A DNA stretch of 64,000 bases from Sorex araneus. Lineage: Eukaryota; Chordata; Mammalia; Eulipotyphla; Soricidae. A program made the position numbers and the translations under genes. Below are positions 34,796-46,315 of this stretch, in pieces. The DNA lies in NCBI RefSeq assembly GCF_027595985.1, contig NC_073303.1, forward strand, positions 374,587,803 through 374,651,802, given 5' to 3'. Each line of letters opens with the position of its first letter. The stretch's first letter is position 1. The notes under the pieces are model-generated. The model was not told the origin of the DNA and made no database searches. It saw nothing but the letters and a program-made list of their open reading frames with translations.

Positions 34796-34925
34796 GGCTG
34801 GGGTAGGACTAAAGGGCTAGAAAGTGCGAACTTCGCATGGGAAATCCTTGGGTCCAGTTGCCATCGTGCCTTGGAAGCTCTGCCGTGTGTGGCCCAAACG
34901 GAATATCAACAACAAAAGCAACAAA
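34796..34925 (+). mobile_element. Family A-like SINE, old copy
   Basis: Words AAGGGCTAGAAAGTGC, GGGTCCAGTTGCC and GTGTGTGGCCCAAACG with an AACAACAAAAG tail suggest a decayed copy in tandem with the previous one. Confidence 0.45.
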
Positions 34926-34989
34926 TCTGCTAGATTTTATTTGAGTTTCTCATTAGCGTTATCATCATTTAGGCCAAAGGACTCCCCCC

Positions 34990-35002
34990 CACACACACAC
35001 AA

Positions 35003-35042
<40 letters not shown>
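34990..35042. repeat. (CA)n microsatellite
   Basis: CA array with one AACC interruption near 35000, preceded by a short C run. Confidence 0.96.
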
Positions 35043-35044
<2 letters not shown>

Positions 35045-35046
<2 letters not shown>

Positions 35047-37107
35047 CACTTAACCTCAGTTCAAAAGTTGGGACACTTTAGACCTAAACAAGTTATTTAT
35101 ACATTTTTGGCTACACTGGATAAATTGTGTTTATCCAGCAGAAGAAAAGTTTCACTGGTATGTGCAGTAACTGATCTCCATCATAATATGAAAACCTGGT
35201 TTCGCTTTGTTGTATTTCATGACTTTTCTTTCTTAAGAGCAAAACCTTACATAAAGACATTTTTCCAGCTAAATCAAGATTTTAAAATCTCATAGAAAGT
35301 ATTTTAGTTATTGTACAGCCAATCTCTTTGTTATTCTGGGGCAAGAAATTTTCCTTCACGTGATACAGCTATAAATTGGTTACACTATAAATATTTTATG
35401 CTATATTCAAATTGAGGAATTAGGATGAAATTTGGAATTAATATCATTTTTTATCATAGGAGAATACATAGACATGTAATAAGGATATAAGTTTACTGCC
35501 AGTGGCTGATAAAGCAGCAATGTTTTGCCTGATTAGCAATACAGGATTCTGTTCTGATAGTTTGTGTTGATAATATGTATATGTATGTATATATTTATTT
35601 TTGTTAAATGAAAATTCCATTTTGAATCATTCCCCAGTCATTTCATTTCTTGTTCTGTATTATTTCAGTGTATCAAAATATTCCTTAGAGAAAAACCCTT
35701 GATTTATTACCCTTATAGCACTTAAACATTCATTTGGTACTTATAAGTGGATATACCTTATAAAATTGCATTTTCTTTTTATATAGTTTCTATTTATTTC
35801 ATAAAAAGGTACCAAGTATTTTCTAAAAGTTCTGCCGTTCCTATTCAGAGGTAGATAGCCTTGTGATTTCAAAATAGATTAAACATGTATGGCAAGAAAA
35901 AGCATAATTATAAAAGTTGAGTAAATCCATATTCACTAATAATTTTCTCAACTTCCTCTGCAATCATATCCACAAAGGCATGTAATTCAAGGACTCCGGC
36001 TGACCTGCAATTTAGGAAACTCCACGAAGCTAATGAACCCTTGTGGTCTGACACTTTGAACATGTTGCCCGCGTGGGTGGAGGCAGCTGATTTCCTGTTT
36101 AAAATATTTGAGAACTTTCAGCAAGTTCAGTTCATTCTCAGCCTTCATCCTCTATAAAGGAAGAAGAATTGAACATGTGTAAATATTTATATTCAGAAGA
36201 TGGATCAGGATTATGTGGTTAAATTCCAAAATTTGTGTGAGTTGGTGTTACAGTTTTTGCGATTCTACTATTTCCAGTCTTCTAGTGTGCCTGAATAATT
36301 TGTTTTCATTCATACATACCATCATTTTGTTTCATTTTAAAATGTGAAAACACAAGTAAATCTTTCAAGAAAATCATATTATATTATACACTTGGACTTC
36401 TGTAAGTCAGATCAGAATGTAATCCGAATATAAGCTCCATGAGGACACACATTTAAATATTGATTCATCATTCACCTTTGCTCCCTGGAATAGTGTATCT
36501 GGCCTAGAGGAGAGACTCAGTAAATATTTTTTGGACTAAAAACAAACATATATCTTCACGGCCCCAAAGGTAAGAAATATTCACCCTTACTGTACTTCAG
36601 CAGCGGGCAGAAACCAGCAGAGCTTATTGTGTATGCATGTGAATGCTTCCTGTGAAATGCTTAGTGCAATGCAGGGCTTGACAGCTATTTGCTGCTTTTC
36701 TGTATCTTTCACATTGCCTTTGTCTCAGATGAGTGGCTGACATGAGCGAAAAATCCTAAATTGGATGACAATAGATGTAAGTTCAAAGGGCAACGTAGTA
36801 CTTTGCAAATCTTAAAATACTGTTACCACATGAATTATACAAGAAGCTAGACGCCATGGTAGCTCCTTTGTCATGAAAAAAACCTACATTCACAAATGGA
36901 CTCCCAAGCTGGCAAATGCCTTGAGATGATGGAAACTAAGTTCAACCAAACACAGGTGGAACTTCAGGGTTAAGCTACAACCAATGGGCAGTTTCTCTCC
37001 TTCGCTTGCTTTTATTCCCCTGTAAAAGTCTCTGCAAGCTCCTGTCAGGGTAATACCCCTCTGTCCAGCAGAGCACTGCATGACAGTTCTTAAGCTTTAA
37101 AGAATTT
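35045..37107. other. Unassigned DNA
   Basis: No repeat recognised. At about 35960-36154 the plus strand has a protein-like open stretch containing ADLQFRKLHEANEPLWSD and ending SLHPL before a TAA. It has no start codon or clear splice sites, so I do not call it a gene. Confidence 0.35.
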
Positions 37108-37222
37108 TGGGCCCGAGAAATCACTCATTGGGCTGAGTGCTGGGTTAGCCTTTAGCACCAATGCCAAGAGTGACCCTGAAGACTGAGCCCAGAGTAGACC
37201 CTGAGCATCACCAACTTGGTCG
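37108..37222 (+). mobile_element. Family A-like SINE, old copy
   Basis: Decayed head (CCCGAGAAATCACTCATTGGG) and body words GAGCCCAGAGTAGACCCTG. The family C element is inserted immediately after its end, so this copy is older than that insertion. Confidence 0.55.
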
Positions 37223-37235
37223 AAATACCACACAA

Positions 37236-37786
37236 TCACAATATCACAATATCCCGTTAGTCACCGATTTCTCGGGCGGGCTCAGTAACATCTCATTTCG
37301 TCCTTGCCCTGAGATCTTAGAAGTCCATCTTGACTTGGCCCTCCTAAGGATGTTGCACTGGGGGCTCTTCAGGGTCAGGGGAATGAGATCCAGCTTGTTA
37401 CTGGATTTTGCATATGAATACACCATGGGAAGCTTGCAAGGCTGTCCCATGTGGGCAGGAAACTCAGAAGATTGCCAGTTTCTCCCAGAGGGAGAAGTAG
37501 GCTACAAGATATCCTAAGTAGGCAAAGCGGCCACACTCCTGGGAGCTTGCTTTTAAGTCTCTGGATGCTGGCCGTTGATGGGATTACACACACTTGGGTT
37601 CCTCTGCCGGTACCTTCATGCATGAGGCCTGTCCGAACGTGTAGAGAGGAGCCTCCAGCATGGCTGTAGCTAGGTTCTGGTGGTCTTTGGCCGCCAGGAG
37701 CTCTGCTTGGGGTGGGGAGGGAAGCTGGAGCCCATCCCCTTCGAGGGGCCCTGGGGAAGACAGCCAGGCATGTGGGCAGAGTCTCC
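37236..37786 (-). mobile_element. Family C retroposon with inverted-type 5' arm
   Basis: On the minus strand the 5' arm is in the orientation of the right arm of the 31497-32501 element. It is joined by a short deletion to the GTAATCCCATCAACGGCC segment, then to the B-like 3' half. Instead of (GAT)n the tail has become ATATTGTGAT-like repeats at 37236-37254. AAATACCACACAA (37223-37235) and AAATACCAAACAA (37787-37799) differ at one base and form the target-site duplication. Confidence 0.9.
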
Positions 37787-37899
37787 AAATACCAAACAAG
37801 ACAAAATATGAACATATCTCAGTTTATCTTGTAGCACTATGCATTCACCAGAATTAGTTTTCAATCATCTGTCTTTTATGATTTTTTTAATTTGGAAGG

Positions 37900-38060
37900 G
37901 GCTATTTGGACATACCCACTGTGCTCACTGCTTGCTCCTAACTCTAAGCTTAGGGGTCACCCTGGCTGTGTGAGGGTGGACAAAGGACTCAGGGATTCAG
38001 ACCAGGGGCAACTTCATGCGTGGCAAGTGGCTTAACCCCTGTCTGTCACTGGGCCCCAGG
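37900..38060 (-). mobile_element. Family A-like SINE, old copy
   Basis: Words TAGGGGTCACCCTGGCTG, GGCAACTTCATGCGTGGCAAG and TAACCCCTGTCTGTC fit a strongly decayed minus-strand copy. The sequence 38070-38180 may be another remnant. Confidence 0.45.
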
Positions 38061-38180
38061 TGTCTCATGTGTTGTTGGTCTGTTTGTCTGGGCCAGGGCA
38101 CACTCCTGGCAGGGCCCAGAGCCCTGTAGAGGGGTAGAACCATCCTTTATCCCTCGGACTGGTGCTCCAACTTCTCTGCA

Positions 38181-39675
38181 CCCAATATTCATCAGTTTGT
38201 AGATGATTTTCTATAAGATTTAGAGCTATTGGGAGATTTCAAAAAGGCTATTCTTTTAATAGGGAGCATCATATAAACAGGACTTTGATTTCTTAAGAAA
38301 TGCACCAACAAAGGATTCAGTAGGACCAAAGCTTAGGAAAGTATAGAACAACATTTTTCAGGTGAATTTATTCATTTCCTTCTAATAAATCCAAACAAGT
38401 CACTTGTAACCCTCAGTCAAGAACTTTCTAGAATGGTTGATCATTTGCTTGGGCATTTGCTGCTGACTGCAAAGCTGTAAAATGAAAGTTCAAGGACAGA
38501 AAAGCCCTAAATTTGTTCGTGCAATTCTACTACATAATTAGAATGAAGTTCAGGGGAAACTTTTCCCTAAACTGCCTTAGTCACCTGGAAAATACATTGT
38601 GAGTGTGTCTTGGGCTGTTGTTTTAGAATGCTTCCAGAATCCAGCAAGGTATTCATAACTATAGTGAGTTTTAGAGAGATTCTAAAATTTGGAATAAAAA
38701 GAAATATCAAAATGAAAACCTACCGATTTGCCATAGAAACCCTCAAGAAAAGAGCTATTCAGGCTAATATAGTGCACTGCCTAAGAAAATTATTAATTTA
38801 GGTGACGGGGCTGTGCAGAAATGGAGTTTTAAAAGGTGTCTATGCAGGTGAGGCAGAAGCAGGGGTGGCTTCATGTGTTCATTCTCAAAAAAAGAATGAA
38901 AATATTGAATAATAAAGATGCTGAGACTCGGAGTCGGAAAGTAGAAAGTTGGAAAGAGGAGAGAAACGAATAGGCATTCCCCACACTGGGAGGAACTTAG
39001 TGTAGGACTAAGTTAACTCTGGGTCTTTTTTTGTGAGATTTTTACAGGAAAATCGAGTCTTTGTGGGACAGTGAATGCAGGGAATCCACAGAGGGGTCGG
39101 ACTAATTTGTCTTTCTGGTCACCTGCTGCGGGTATTGTTCACTATCTTGGTCTGGGGACTCCCAGTCCTGGGACAGAAGAATACGGTCCTGGGGGTGTAC
39201 AGGGATGTCAAAATTGGGGCCGTGGGGTGGGGCGTGGCCAGTCGGTGGGAGAAACGGAAGTGCTGGCGAGCGGAACTGTTGGCTCCCCTCTTATTTTCAA
39301 GGGGAAATTGAGGCTTTCTCTTTTAATATAATCCAGTTGATTAAATGTCAGGCTTCCTGGAAGACCGGAATCTGAGGAATCAGGAATCTGCAGGATAAAG
39401 GGGGCAGTGCTGCGTTTCATGAAACATCTAACTCATAAGAGGAAGAGAAACTGAGCTAGGAATCATTCCCCCGCGCAGGAGACTATGTTTGGATACAACG
39501 CACTGATCACGTTCTCTGAATTGGGAAAATAATTCAGTCAGGCAAATATGGGAACCATTTAGATACACACATTCGAGGTCTGAGTAGCGGAGTGACACTG
39601 CATGGGGCAAAAGGTCCCTGTGGTAGGCATACTCCCAGAGCTAGACTGTCTTCAACAGCATATAATCTTGTATCA
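38181..39675. other. Unassigned DNA
   Basis: No repeat or gene recognised. The part 39050-39300 is GC-richer (GGGGTGGGGCGTGGCC near 39224) and open in several frames, without a recognisable motif. Confidence 0.4.
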
Positions 39676-39686
39676 TTACACCCTCT

Positions 39687-39931
39687 GCACTGTAGCACCA
39701 TCGTCCTGTTGTTCATTGATTTGCTTGAGCAGGCACTAGTAACATTTCCATTGTGAGATTTGTTACTGTTTTTGGCGTATCTAATATGCCAGGGGTAGTT
39801 GCCAGGCTCTGCCATGCGGGCAGGATACTCTCAGTAGCTTGCTGGGCTTTCCGAGAGGGGCGGAGGAATCGAACCTGGGTCGGCTGCATGCAAGGCAAAT
39901 GCCCTACCTGCTGTGTTATCGCTCCAGTCGG
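39687..39931 (-). mobile_element. Family B SINE, full length
   Basis: Complete minus-strand copy with an intact B box. The flanks TTACACCCTCT (39676-39686) and TTAGACCCTCT (39932-39942) differ at one base and are the target-site duplication. The tail repeat is nearly absent. Confidence 0.94.
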
Positions 39932-40050
39932 TTAGACCCTCTAGGCTTGAAAATTAGGCTAGAGCAAAAACTAAGGTGTTGTTTGGTTTGGTTGTGTTTC
40001 ATTGGAAACCCATGTCTTAAGTTTCTTATTAAAAAGACATTTCTTGTGAA

Positions 40051-40078
40051 AAAATTTCTTATTAAGATAAGAAATTTT
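40051..40078. repeat. 12 bp inverted repeat, 4 bp loop
   Basis: AAAATTTCTTAT, TAAG loop, ATAAGAAATTTT. The arms pair perfectly and are AT-rich. The flanking words TATTAAAAAGA also recur on both sides (near 40028 and 40080). Confidence 0.93.
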
Positions 40079-40079
40079 C

Positions 40080-40517
40080 ATATTAAAAAGAGTTAGAACA
40101 GGGTTAAGATAAATATATCGTTTGCCACAAACCCCAGCCCAATCCCAGCTGTCACACGTCCTCAGGCACCGCTGGCTCAGCTCAGGAGACCCTGGAGATG
40201 ACCAGTTATGGCCCCTGGCCTAGGAGCAGGCCTGGGGGGGCCCCGCAGGTAGAACGGGGCTCAAGAGCAGTTGGGTGATATCACTCTAGAATCTCAGCTA
40301 GGATGAGGAGGGAGATACCCAGTCTCCAAGAGGGGATGCTGGGAGTGGGAGAAGTGCAAAAGGGAAGAAAAGGAGGTCAGAGGTGAATAGCACAATTCGC
40401 ATAAGTATTTGGAACTTAATCCTGAGAATAAGGGAAGGCCAATCGAAATAATTTCAGGTGAAAAATTATACTAAGAATATAAAAAACGTTTTCCAGTTGC
40501 TACATGGCAAATAGAAC
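40080..40517. other. Unassigned DNA
   Basis: Nothing recognised. The part 40130-40300 is GC-rich. Confidence 0.4.
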
Positions 40518-40787
40518 CTCGGGGGAGAACAGTTGAAAATATATTTCATCTGGGAAAGGGATGCCAGTAGTTGGACTAAGATGGCCACTTAGAGAAAATA
40601 AACACAGATCTTTTTGAAAAGTAAATATAGAAATTAAAGTGAATAGCAATGATTAATTTGCTGAATACAGAGGAGGAGGAAATCAATTGTTAGCAAAGAA
40701 AGTCTGAATAAAATCTCTGGGGAGAACAGTTGAAGATATATTTCATCTGAGAAAGGGAAGCCAGTAGTTTGCCTAAGATGGCCAAAT
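40518..40787 (+). repeat. Local direct repeat, about 73 bp, 197 bp apart
   Basis: 40518-40590 and 40715-40787 align without gaps at a constant offset of 197 bases, with about six mismatches by eye over the first 70 bases. Both contain GGAGAACAGTTGAA, TATATTTCATCTG and TAAGATGGCCA. It is a diverged segmental duplication, or two copies of an unrecognised repeat. Confidence 0.92.
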
Positions 40788-40789
40788 TA

Positions 40790-43396
40790 AAATAACGATG
40801 GTGCTTTGCTAACAGGAATAAATGGAGAAAAGCCAATTAATCCTCTATACTTTGAGAAATGTAGAATTGGCCCAAGCTCCCAGAACAGCACAATTCACAC
40901 TTCCTATTTCCGTGTAAACACACACATATATTCCTACAACACATAGACTTTTCATTTCTGACAGGCCTGAAGAGTCTGAGTAATTTGCTTCGGCTTAATG
41001 GGCATACATAATATAATTGCATGCATATTCATCTTGGTAGTCCTAAACTTTATTTTAATTGAATGGCAGTTTGAATTCCCTCTAGATCCATTAATTGAGA
41101 GCATTCTATGTCTTAGTAGTCTCTTTGAGGAGAAAGATAAATAAGATGCAAATTCTGCCCTTAAGAAGCTCATTGACTAGTGATGGAAAGAGATGGAGTC
41201 CAATTATTATGTGATGTCACAGACCCAGAAATAGCAATTCTGCAGACAGCGGGGCCACAGATACAAAGAGAATAGACTAACCTGGAAAGACAGGAGCAAA
41301 CCATCTTCTCTCTATTAGCCACTTTCATCTTGTTCTCTCTCTCTCTCCCTGTCTCTCTCACATACACGCACACAGACATTGACTATTTCAATTTTCAAAT
41401 CATTTCTGCACCAGATATCTTATTATGGACACAGAACTGTCTTTTTAATCTAGTCTGCATAACCTCGTATGCAATAGTGCAAGCTAAGAGTTGATGACAG
41501 GATTAGGCTAGAAAAATAGAGAGGCTTGCCTCTATTTATACGAGCTCTGTGAAATATGCCTCCTCCTTGGAGAGGAACCAAGGAAAAATCCATTTGAATT
41601 GTTTACTTCGATTTATCATTTTATAGTTCCCACCGCTTTCCATCATTTGGAAGTAGGATTGTTTACATTCCTGTAGTTCTATCTGCATTTTATCTTTGAG
41701 GACTTTGCTGACTAAATTTTATTAATCTCATTTTCCTTAATTTCATTTTAGCTGATATTTTGTTGCTGAGATGGGGACAAAAATAGAACAAAATGGTTCA
41801 AAAAATTGATTCTCAGGATATTCTCTTACTTTCATGAAAGATTAGATGCTGGTCATTAGACATATGTGGACATTGGTTTTTTTTTATATATATACAGAAT
41901 TTAAAATGTAATTTTAGCACAAATTTCTGATCAAAAGCAATTTTTATAGGATAAAAATTCATAAAATAATAGCTGCCATTCACTGAATTTCTCCATTGTG
42001 CTGGATCTTGATGTTATTATAGTCTGACATTCTCACAGCAAACCGAAGAGGGTGGTAGAATTGAGGTTTATTGTTACCAGTGGGTTGTTCTTGATACTGA
42101 GTCTGGGAAGAGTGGACTTCTCCAAAGTTTCACTCCTGATGGGAAGTTAAATCAAATCGATTTTTCCTGCTTGCTTCATTATTCTTGGAAACAAAAGAAA
42201 TCGCACCAGTTTTCTTTGAAGAGTCAATAAAATACTTTAAAATGAGGAATAATGACTCAAGGCAGGATAACATAGGAAAAGATATGTGTCTAACTTTAAT
42301 GGATAACCAACAGAGAAGGAAATGTTTTTGTTCAAGTCAACCTTCTGCATGAGAATAGGATGAGTGCCCTGATTAGCTCTTTTATGTTGAGAAAAAAAAT
42401 AATTGTGAGATGTGTTCAAGCCAGAGCAGTCTCAGCACTCAGAGCACTTACTACTTTGCTACGGAAGAAAAAAATTGTAGTTGCAATGTTAGGTATTTTT
42501 GCCAGTAGGAATGATAATCTGCTGTTATGAAATGTTACATGTGTTTATCTATTTTTAATTTTAGTTTCTTATGAATATTAGGAAATACCTAATTTATTTA
42601 AGATTATGTTTGACTGAGTATTCTTAACTTGCAGTGGTACAGATTTAAAGCATTAAAAAAAACAGTGCATGGGTTTGTTTTCTAGATTCTCTAACAAAAA
42701 CTCAGTGGGAGACTTGGGACTCTGAGGTCAGATCTTTCATGCTGCCAAATATTGTTAGAAATTTAAAAGTAGATCTGGCTTTCATAAACAAAATGAACTA
42801 GCGGAAACTCAACATGTGAATTTAGCCTTATTCCAAAGTATCAGTTACTTAATTTTTCACATTTTCCATTTGAATTTCAGCATTTGAATAGCAAAATAAT
42901 TGTCTTGATTCTGTTTTCCTGTGTTGAAAATCTCTGGAACTGGAAATATGTTCAGAGATGGGGGGAATGGCTGGGTTTTCTTTTCCTAATCCCTCAAGCC
43001 CTATTACCTTTGTGTTAATGCTTACTATGTTGAAGTGAGTCCAGAAAGTCGTGTTGGTGATTTGTCTAAACATGTTTATGTATCTAAATGAGATCACTAT
43101 GGATAGACATGTTATCCGGAAGTGATCATGGCTGAGTCGGTGCGTTGCTTAGGGAAAGAGAGCAGTAACTCCATCCCAAGACTGGCTCAAGGCCTTTCAT
43201 TTGTGGATTAAAACTGAAGACTTCATTCCCTTTGAGAGGAAATGATTAATTTGAACATGAAACCTGAGCATTTGAACATAACTTTTTGTTTAGTGAGAAT
43301 TCAATTTAAAAGATAAGGAAATATTTTGAGAATTTGATCTCAGTGGTTGGATAACTCCAGCATGAACCACATAGTCTATTGCAGTATGTTCCCTTT
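40790..43396. other. Unassigned DNA, repeat-poor
   Basis: About 2.6 kb without a recognisable SINE, L1 or gene. Confidence 0.45.
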
Positions 43397-43408
43397 AATC
43401 AAAGGGGT

Positions 43409-43668
43409 GGGTCACTGTCACTGTCACTGTCACTGTCATCCCATTGTGCATCAATTTGCTCAAGGGGGTACCAGTAACATCTCCATTTTGAGACTTGTTG
43501 TTACTATTTTTGGCATATCGAATATGCCACAAGGACCTAGTCAGGCTCTGCCGTGCGAGCGAGATACTCTCGGTAGCTTCCCGGGCTCTCCAAGAGGGGC
43601 AGAGGAATCGAACTCGGGTTGGCGGCATGCAAGGCAAATGCCCTACTGCTGTGCTATCGCTCCAGCCC
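43409..43668 (-). mobile_element. Family B SINE with perfect target duplication
   Basis: Begins with four CACTGT units at 43411-43436 (the 3' tail), then a full B body and head. AATCAAAGGGGT at 43397-43408 and 43669-43680 is a perfect 12 bp duplication. Confidence 0.97.
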
Positions 43669-43681
43669 AATCAAAGGGGTA

Positions 43682-44264
43682 AGATTAGAAAAAATAAACT
43701 AGCTTTAACCTGTATCTTCTATGTACAAATTTCATTAACAATATTCATTGTAATTTATCACAATGACTTCTGGGCATTTTTGTGCTTTTATGTCCGTCCA
43801 CTCAAAATCACTTAAAAGTCACCACGCTATTTTACTACAGTTGGGAAACACTTAGTTCAAGGAGGGGCTGTCTTCAGGAAGAAACTTCTTGCCCAGCCAA
43901 CCTGACTGGTCTACAATTTCCGGAAAGCTGTGAACTATGTGGAATGTTCCATGCTATATTTTTTTCTTCTCGTTATGTGGCTAAGAAGTTCTTCCACTCT
44001 AATACTATGCAAGTGAAAAAAAGATTGTTTTATTCTGTTTCATCTTACTCAGAACTTCCATCACAATACACCTTGTTGCTTCATGACAATATTCACTTAA
44101 AGAAGTCTGTTCTATTGAACCTAAAATCTTTTTGGCACCTAGAAATATGATACGTATAGTATCAACCTTATCAACCTTTATCAACCCTGCACCTGACAAC
44201 AGGCTGCTTTTTGGGTATCTAAATGATGAGGTTCAATATGACTGACTTGATATAAATTAATCCT
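43682..44264. other. Unassigned DNA
   Basis: An open frame covers 43782-44150 on the plus strand (about 122 codons), but its peptide has no motif that I recognise and the sequence is AT-rich. Confidence 0.35.
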
Positions 44265-44287
44265 GCAGTGTCAAACTTTGACACTGC
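44265..44287. repeat. 23 bp palindrome
   Basis: GCAGTGTCAAA, one central C, then TTTGACACTGC: 11 bp arms with perfect pairing. The word AGTGTCAAA recurs at 44293-44301. Confidence 0.95.
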
Positions 44288-44519
44288 CAAGTAGTGTCAA
44301 ATGAAGCTTTTTGTGAGTTTTTAAAGATTAAACCAGTGTTGAAAATTAGGAAACATATTGCATTTAGATTCTTTCAATTATTCTCAAGTTTATGAAGTGA
44401 ACTTAAGTTATCAATAATCAAATACTGAACCAATTTTTTTGTTCCTGGAACAATTCAACTTCTTTGCGATATACTCATCTCTCTACTCTGTCGATTTTTC
44501 CTGTCAGTGTGTTTTCCTG

Positions 44520-44758
44520 GGCTGGAGCAATAGCACAGCAGTTGGGCATTCGCCTTTCACGCGGCTGACCCAGGTTCGATTCCTCTGCCCCTCTCGAGAG
44601 CCCGGCAAGCTACCGAGAGTATCGAGCCCTCGCGGCAGAGCCTGGCAAGCTACCCGTGCGTATTGGATATGCCAAAAGCAGTAACAATAAGTCTCTCAAT
44701 GAGAAACGTTACTGGTGTCCGCTCAAACAAATCTATGAGCAACGGGATGACAGTGATA
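44520..44758 (+). mobile_element. Family B SINE with perfect target duplication
   Basis: GGCTGGAGCAATAGCACAG head, B box AGGTTCGATTCC, full body and minimal tail. CAGTGTGTTTTCCTG at 44505-44519 and 44759-44773 is a perfect 15 bp duplication. The CAGTG of the duplication blends with the element's GACAGTG tail. Confidence 0.97.
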
Positions 44759-45189
44759 CAGTGTGTTTTCCTGTTTTTTTTATATTTGTATTAGCGAGAG
44801 AGTTTGTCCTAAGCTTCTGATCCTTCCTTGATGAGGAGTAGCTTTGGCCTCATGTGATGAGTTGGAGTCTTCTCTCATTTTCTCTTAGTTAGAGATGTTT
44901 CTGACACGCGGGTACCACTTTCTGGGGTTGAACCAATTCTTTACATAAATTATTTCTAAATAATCCTTGCTGGCGCTTCTTGTTACTAGCTCTCCTTCGT
45001 CACCTGATGTCTACTATCCCCCATGACTCAAGCCTTGTGGTGGCGCTGGGATAAAATTGTGAGCACAAACACTACCCTGGCCCACACGGCTAGCTCACGA
45101 CTGTGTTCACGGGGCAGAGAGCAAGAGACCAATAGATTTTTCCATGGGACCAAACTCTGTTATTCATTTCTGAAGGATACTGGAGTGCA

Positions 45190-45483
45190 GAGATGCTGCA
45201 AGTGATGCAGTGTGATTCTGGAGGCCTCCCAAGCTGATGGAGACACATCCATCCATCCCTTCCACACTTTTGGACTGACAGCGAGGCAGCGGCTGAAACT
45301 GCTGTGAATGAGGATAAGGTAGCTGTGCATGGCGCTTCATTTCCCAAGGCCAAGGAGGCTGAGAATCCAGAAGCCACTGAAGATGGTGCCCTGCATCCAC
45401 CTGCTCAAGTCAAAGAAGGAAAAACACGAGGACCAATGAGTCTCACGATCTCACACAGGCAAGCGAAAAGGAATCAAAAGTAG
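45190..45483 (+). pseudogene. Possible processed pseudogene, C-terminal part and 3' UTR
   Basis: A frame entered near 45260 reads SEAAAETAVNEDKVAVHGAS, then KEAENPEATEDGALHP, to a TAG at 45481-45483. Upstream the frame shifts (EASQADGDTSIHPFH in another frame). The acidic, alanine-rich texture is unlike the surrounding AT-rich DNA. An AATAAA lies 135 bases downstream. The parent gene is not recognised. Confidence 0.35.
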
Positions 45484-45617
45484 CCACTTGACTTTCTCTT
45501 TGGAGAGTGATTTTTTTTAGACCATATGCGATCTACTCATTTCTCTCTTCTTTACTACTGCAAAGATCATTAGACTATCTCCCCAGATTGTACAATATCT
45601 TTTTCTTCTTTTAATTG

Positions 45618-45623
45618 AATAAA
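45618..45623 (+). terminator. Polyadenylation signal AATAAA of the possible pseudogene
   Basis: GAATAAAG follows the stop codon at 45483 by 135 bases, a plausible 3' UTR length. AATAAA is common by chance in AT-rich DNA, so this is weak support. Confidence 0.3.
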
Positions 45624-45849
45624 GTTGGCGTTTATGTGTCCAGGTCACAGTTCCTGGGCAGTGCTGTGAGTTTTCCTGACACCTTATGCTGCCAGGGCAT
45701 CATCTGCAACAGAAGGACTGCAAACCTGGAGCCCTGGATTTTTCTCACGAATGCAAAATAGTGTATCGTTTTATATGGATGACCGTGCTCCAAGTAGGCA
45801 GCAGGTTGATGTACACAATATCTCGCAGAGTTCTCCTTTTTAATTTGGG

Positions 45850-45851
<2 letters not shown>

Positions 45852-45886
<35 letters not shown>
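45852..45886. repeat. (GT)n microsatellite
   Basis: About 17 GT units followed by a short GGT run (45889-45901). Confidence 0.97.
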
Positions 45887-45889
<3 letters not shown>

Positions 45890-45973
45890 GTGGTGGTGGT
45901 GTTAGGGGAATCAACATTTAATTGATAAATCAAACAATAAAAACAATAAACCAATTCATTTACTGATTGATAG

Positions 45974-46138
45974 ATTTTTTTTTTGGCTTTTTTGATCACA
46001 CCTGGCTATGCTCAGGGGTTATTCCTGGCTCTGTTCCCAGGAATTACTTCTGACTGTGCACAGAAGGATCATATGGGATTCCTGGGATTGAACCCGGGTT
46101 GGCCCTGAGCCCTACCCAAGGTACTTTCAGTCTGGCCC
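45974..46138 (-). mobile_element. Family A SINE
   Basis: Minus-strand copy from a T run, with a moderately diverged head ending TCAGTCTGGCCCCG. Confidence 0.85.
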
Positions 46139-46154
46139 CGATAGAGTGATTTTA

Positions 46155-46315
46155 ATTTTCGGCCCTCACCCACCAGTGTTCAGGGCTACTCATGACTCTG
46201 CACTCGGGCATCACTCCAGGAGGGGCTTGGGGGACCGTATCAGGTCCTGGCATTTGACCCCTGGTCAGTCACATACAAGGCAAGCAGCCTACCCACTGTA
46301 TCATCTCTTCAGTCC
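46155..46315 (-). mobile_element. Family A SINE, diverged
   Basis: Tandem to the previous copy. Body words GACTCTGCACTCGGGCATC, TTGGGGGACCGTATC and ATACAAGGCAAGCAGCC are clear. Confidence 0.8.

Noticed and set aside
43411-43436. CRISPR-like short repeats (CACTGT units)
   Set aside because: These are the simple tandem tail of a family B SINE without spacers, in a mammalian context.
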